Shown here: piece after piece, positions 4,983-5,117 of the stretch
Layout: each line of letters begins with the position of its first letter
Position numbering within the stretch: position 1 is the first letter of the stretch
Origin: Candidatus Nitrosopumilus sp.
GTDB taxonomy: Archaea > Thermoproteota > Nitrososphaeria > Nitrososphaerales > Nitrosopumilaceae
NCBI GenBank assembly: GCA_018674605.1
Contig: JABGZU010000142.1
Coordinates: 1-5,117, forward strand
Length of the DNA: 5,117 bases
Direction of reading: 5' to 3'
The notes under the pieces: model-generated
What the model saw: the letters and a program-made list of their open reading frames with translations, nothing else
Databases searched by the model: none
Told to the model about the DNA's origin: nothing
Program-made: the position numbers and the translations under genes

Positions 4983-4984
4983 AA
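4966..4984 (-). terminator. T-rich termination region of the tRNA gene, inside the opposing CDS
   Basis: Directly after the CCA the minus strand has TTTT (4984-4981), then a T/C-rich stretch and a TTTTT run (4970-4966). These are suitable archaeal T-tract stop signals, and they lie within the last codons of the convergent FAD oxidoreductase gene. Confidence 0.45.
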
Positions 4985-5086
4985 TGGCGCCGAGAGGGAG
5001 ATTTGAACTCCCGTTCCCTTGCGAGAACGCGCTTTATGGTTAAACAATTTCCAGGCGCGCGCCCTACCAGGCTAGGCGACCTCGGC
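4985..5086 (-). tRNA. tRNA-Ser (anticodon GGA) with a 15-nt intron and encoded CCA
   Basis: The minus strand folds as a complete class II tRNA. The acceptor GCCGAGG (5086-5080) pairs with TCTCGGC (4995-4989), one G-U pair. The D arm is GCCT/GGGC with A14 and G18G19. The anticodon stem is CGCGC (5059-5055) with GCGCG (5032-5028). The T arm is GGGAG/CTCCC around TTCAAAT. Loop bases C32 and U33 precede anticodon GGA (5052-5050), then A37. An intron at 5034-5048 splits the loop after position 37, the standard archaeal site; intron CCA (5039-5037) pairs with U33-G34-G35, giving an imperfect bulge-helix-bulge. The long variable arm TTCTC-GCAA-GGGAA and discriminator G73 (4988) identify serine; Leu would normally have A73. 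CCA is encoded (4987-4985). The mature length is 87 nt. The gene is convergent with the FAD oxidoreductase, whose stop codon ends 2 bp away. Confidence 0.95.
5034..5048 (-). other. 15-nt intron in the tRNA-Ser anticodon loop
   Basis: Removing these 15 bases restores a seven-base anticodon loop (C-U-G-G-A-A-A) closed by a five-pair GC stem. The intron lies between positions 37 and 38. The expected substrate helix for the archaeal splicing endonuclease forms from U33-G35 with CCA in the intron, with A-rich three-base bulges on both sides; C32 faces a U, so one pair of the canonical four is missing. The exact junction could shift by one base because A residues flank both ends. Confidence 0.85.
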
Positions 5087-5110
5087 AGAAGTCTTGCGAC
5101 AATTCTATTT

Positions 5111-5117
5111 CATAAAA
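5111..5117 (-). promoter_or_regulatory. Possible TATA box of the tRNA gene
   Basis: TTTTATG on the minus strand ends 25 nt before tRNA position 1 (5086), the normal box A spacing. It sits at the window edge, so the upstream TFB element cannot be seen. Confidence 0.4.

Noticed and set aside
5054..5063. Palindrome GGCGCGCGCC as a binding site
   Set aside because: It is formed by the adjoining D and anticodon stem strands of the tRNA, which fully explain it.
4985..5086. Reading the interrupted tRNA as tRNA-Leu or a pseudogene
   Set aside because: All stems pair, the intron explains the long anticodon loop, the anticodon is GGA and the discriminator is G, so an intact tRNA-Ser fits.
1..5117. 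CRISPR array, insertion sequence, phage or defence genes
   Set aside because: No regularly spaced repeats, transposase motifs, long terminal inverted repeats or recognisable defence domains were seen on either strand.

Overview
The window looks like chromosomal DNA of a mesophilic archaeon, most likely an ammonia-oxidising Nitrososphaerota (Thaumarchaeota) of the Nitrosopumilus/Nitrosarchaeum kind. The reasons are: strongly AT-rich coding sequence with many Lys, Asn and Ile codons; a tRNA-Ser gene interrupted by a short archaeal intron after position 37; TATA-like boxes about 22-30 nt upstream of start codons with no Shine-Dalgarno sequence between them (leaderless genes); frequent GTG/TTG starts; and a fused gamma-alpha 2-oxoacid:ferredoxin oxidoreductase subunit with the YPITP motif. 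This assignment is inferred from recognition, not from a search.

Layout. Bases 1-1697 are read on the minus strand: a 48-residue, eight-cysteine protein followed by the alpha subunit of a 2-oxoacid:ferredoxin oxidoreductase, which runs off the left edge. A 52-bp gap with one nearly symmetric TATA element separates it from a plus-strand D-2-hydroxyacid dehydrogenase of the glyoxylate/hydroxypyruvate reductase type (1750-2718). Next comes a small plus-strand unit (about 2758-2916): a TATA box, a 29-codon TTG-started ORF and a strong hairpin/T9 terminator. Bases 2915-3589 hold two minus-strand genes: a 91-residue Cys/His protein, then a 124-residue protein resembling the HemS/ChuX haem-utilisation fold. 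An 82-bp divergent promoter region leads to a plus-strand FAD-dependent oxidoreductase similar to L-2-hydroxyglutarate oxidase (3672-4982). Two bases beyond its stop is the 3' end of a convergent tRNA-Ser(GGA) gene with a 15-nt intron and an encoded CCA (4985-5086).

How the genes may relate. The three recognisable enzymes all act on 2-oxoacid/2-hydroxyacid chemistry: oxidative decarboxylation of a 2-oxoacid with ferredoxin, reduction of glyoxylate or hydroxypyruvate, and oxidation of a 2-hydroxyacid such as L-2-hydroxyglutarate back to the 2-oxoacid. They lie in separate transcription units on both strands, so this is a loose theme, not an operon. I see no mobile element, CRISPR array or defence system, and no stretch over 300 bp without a gene. 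The points most worth attention are the small transcription unit at 2758-2916, the shared promoter at 1719-1725, the Cys-rich miniprotein, the TTG-started leaderless genes and the tight tRNA/CDS convergence.
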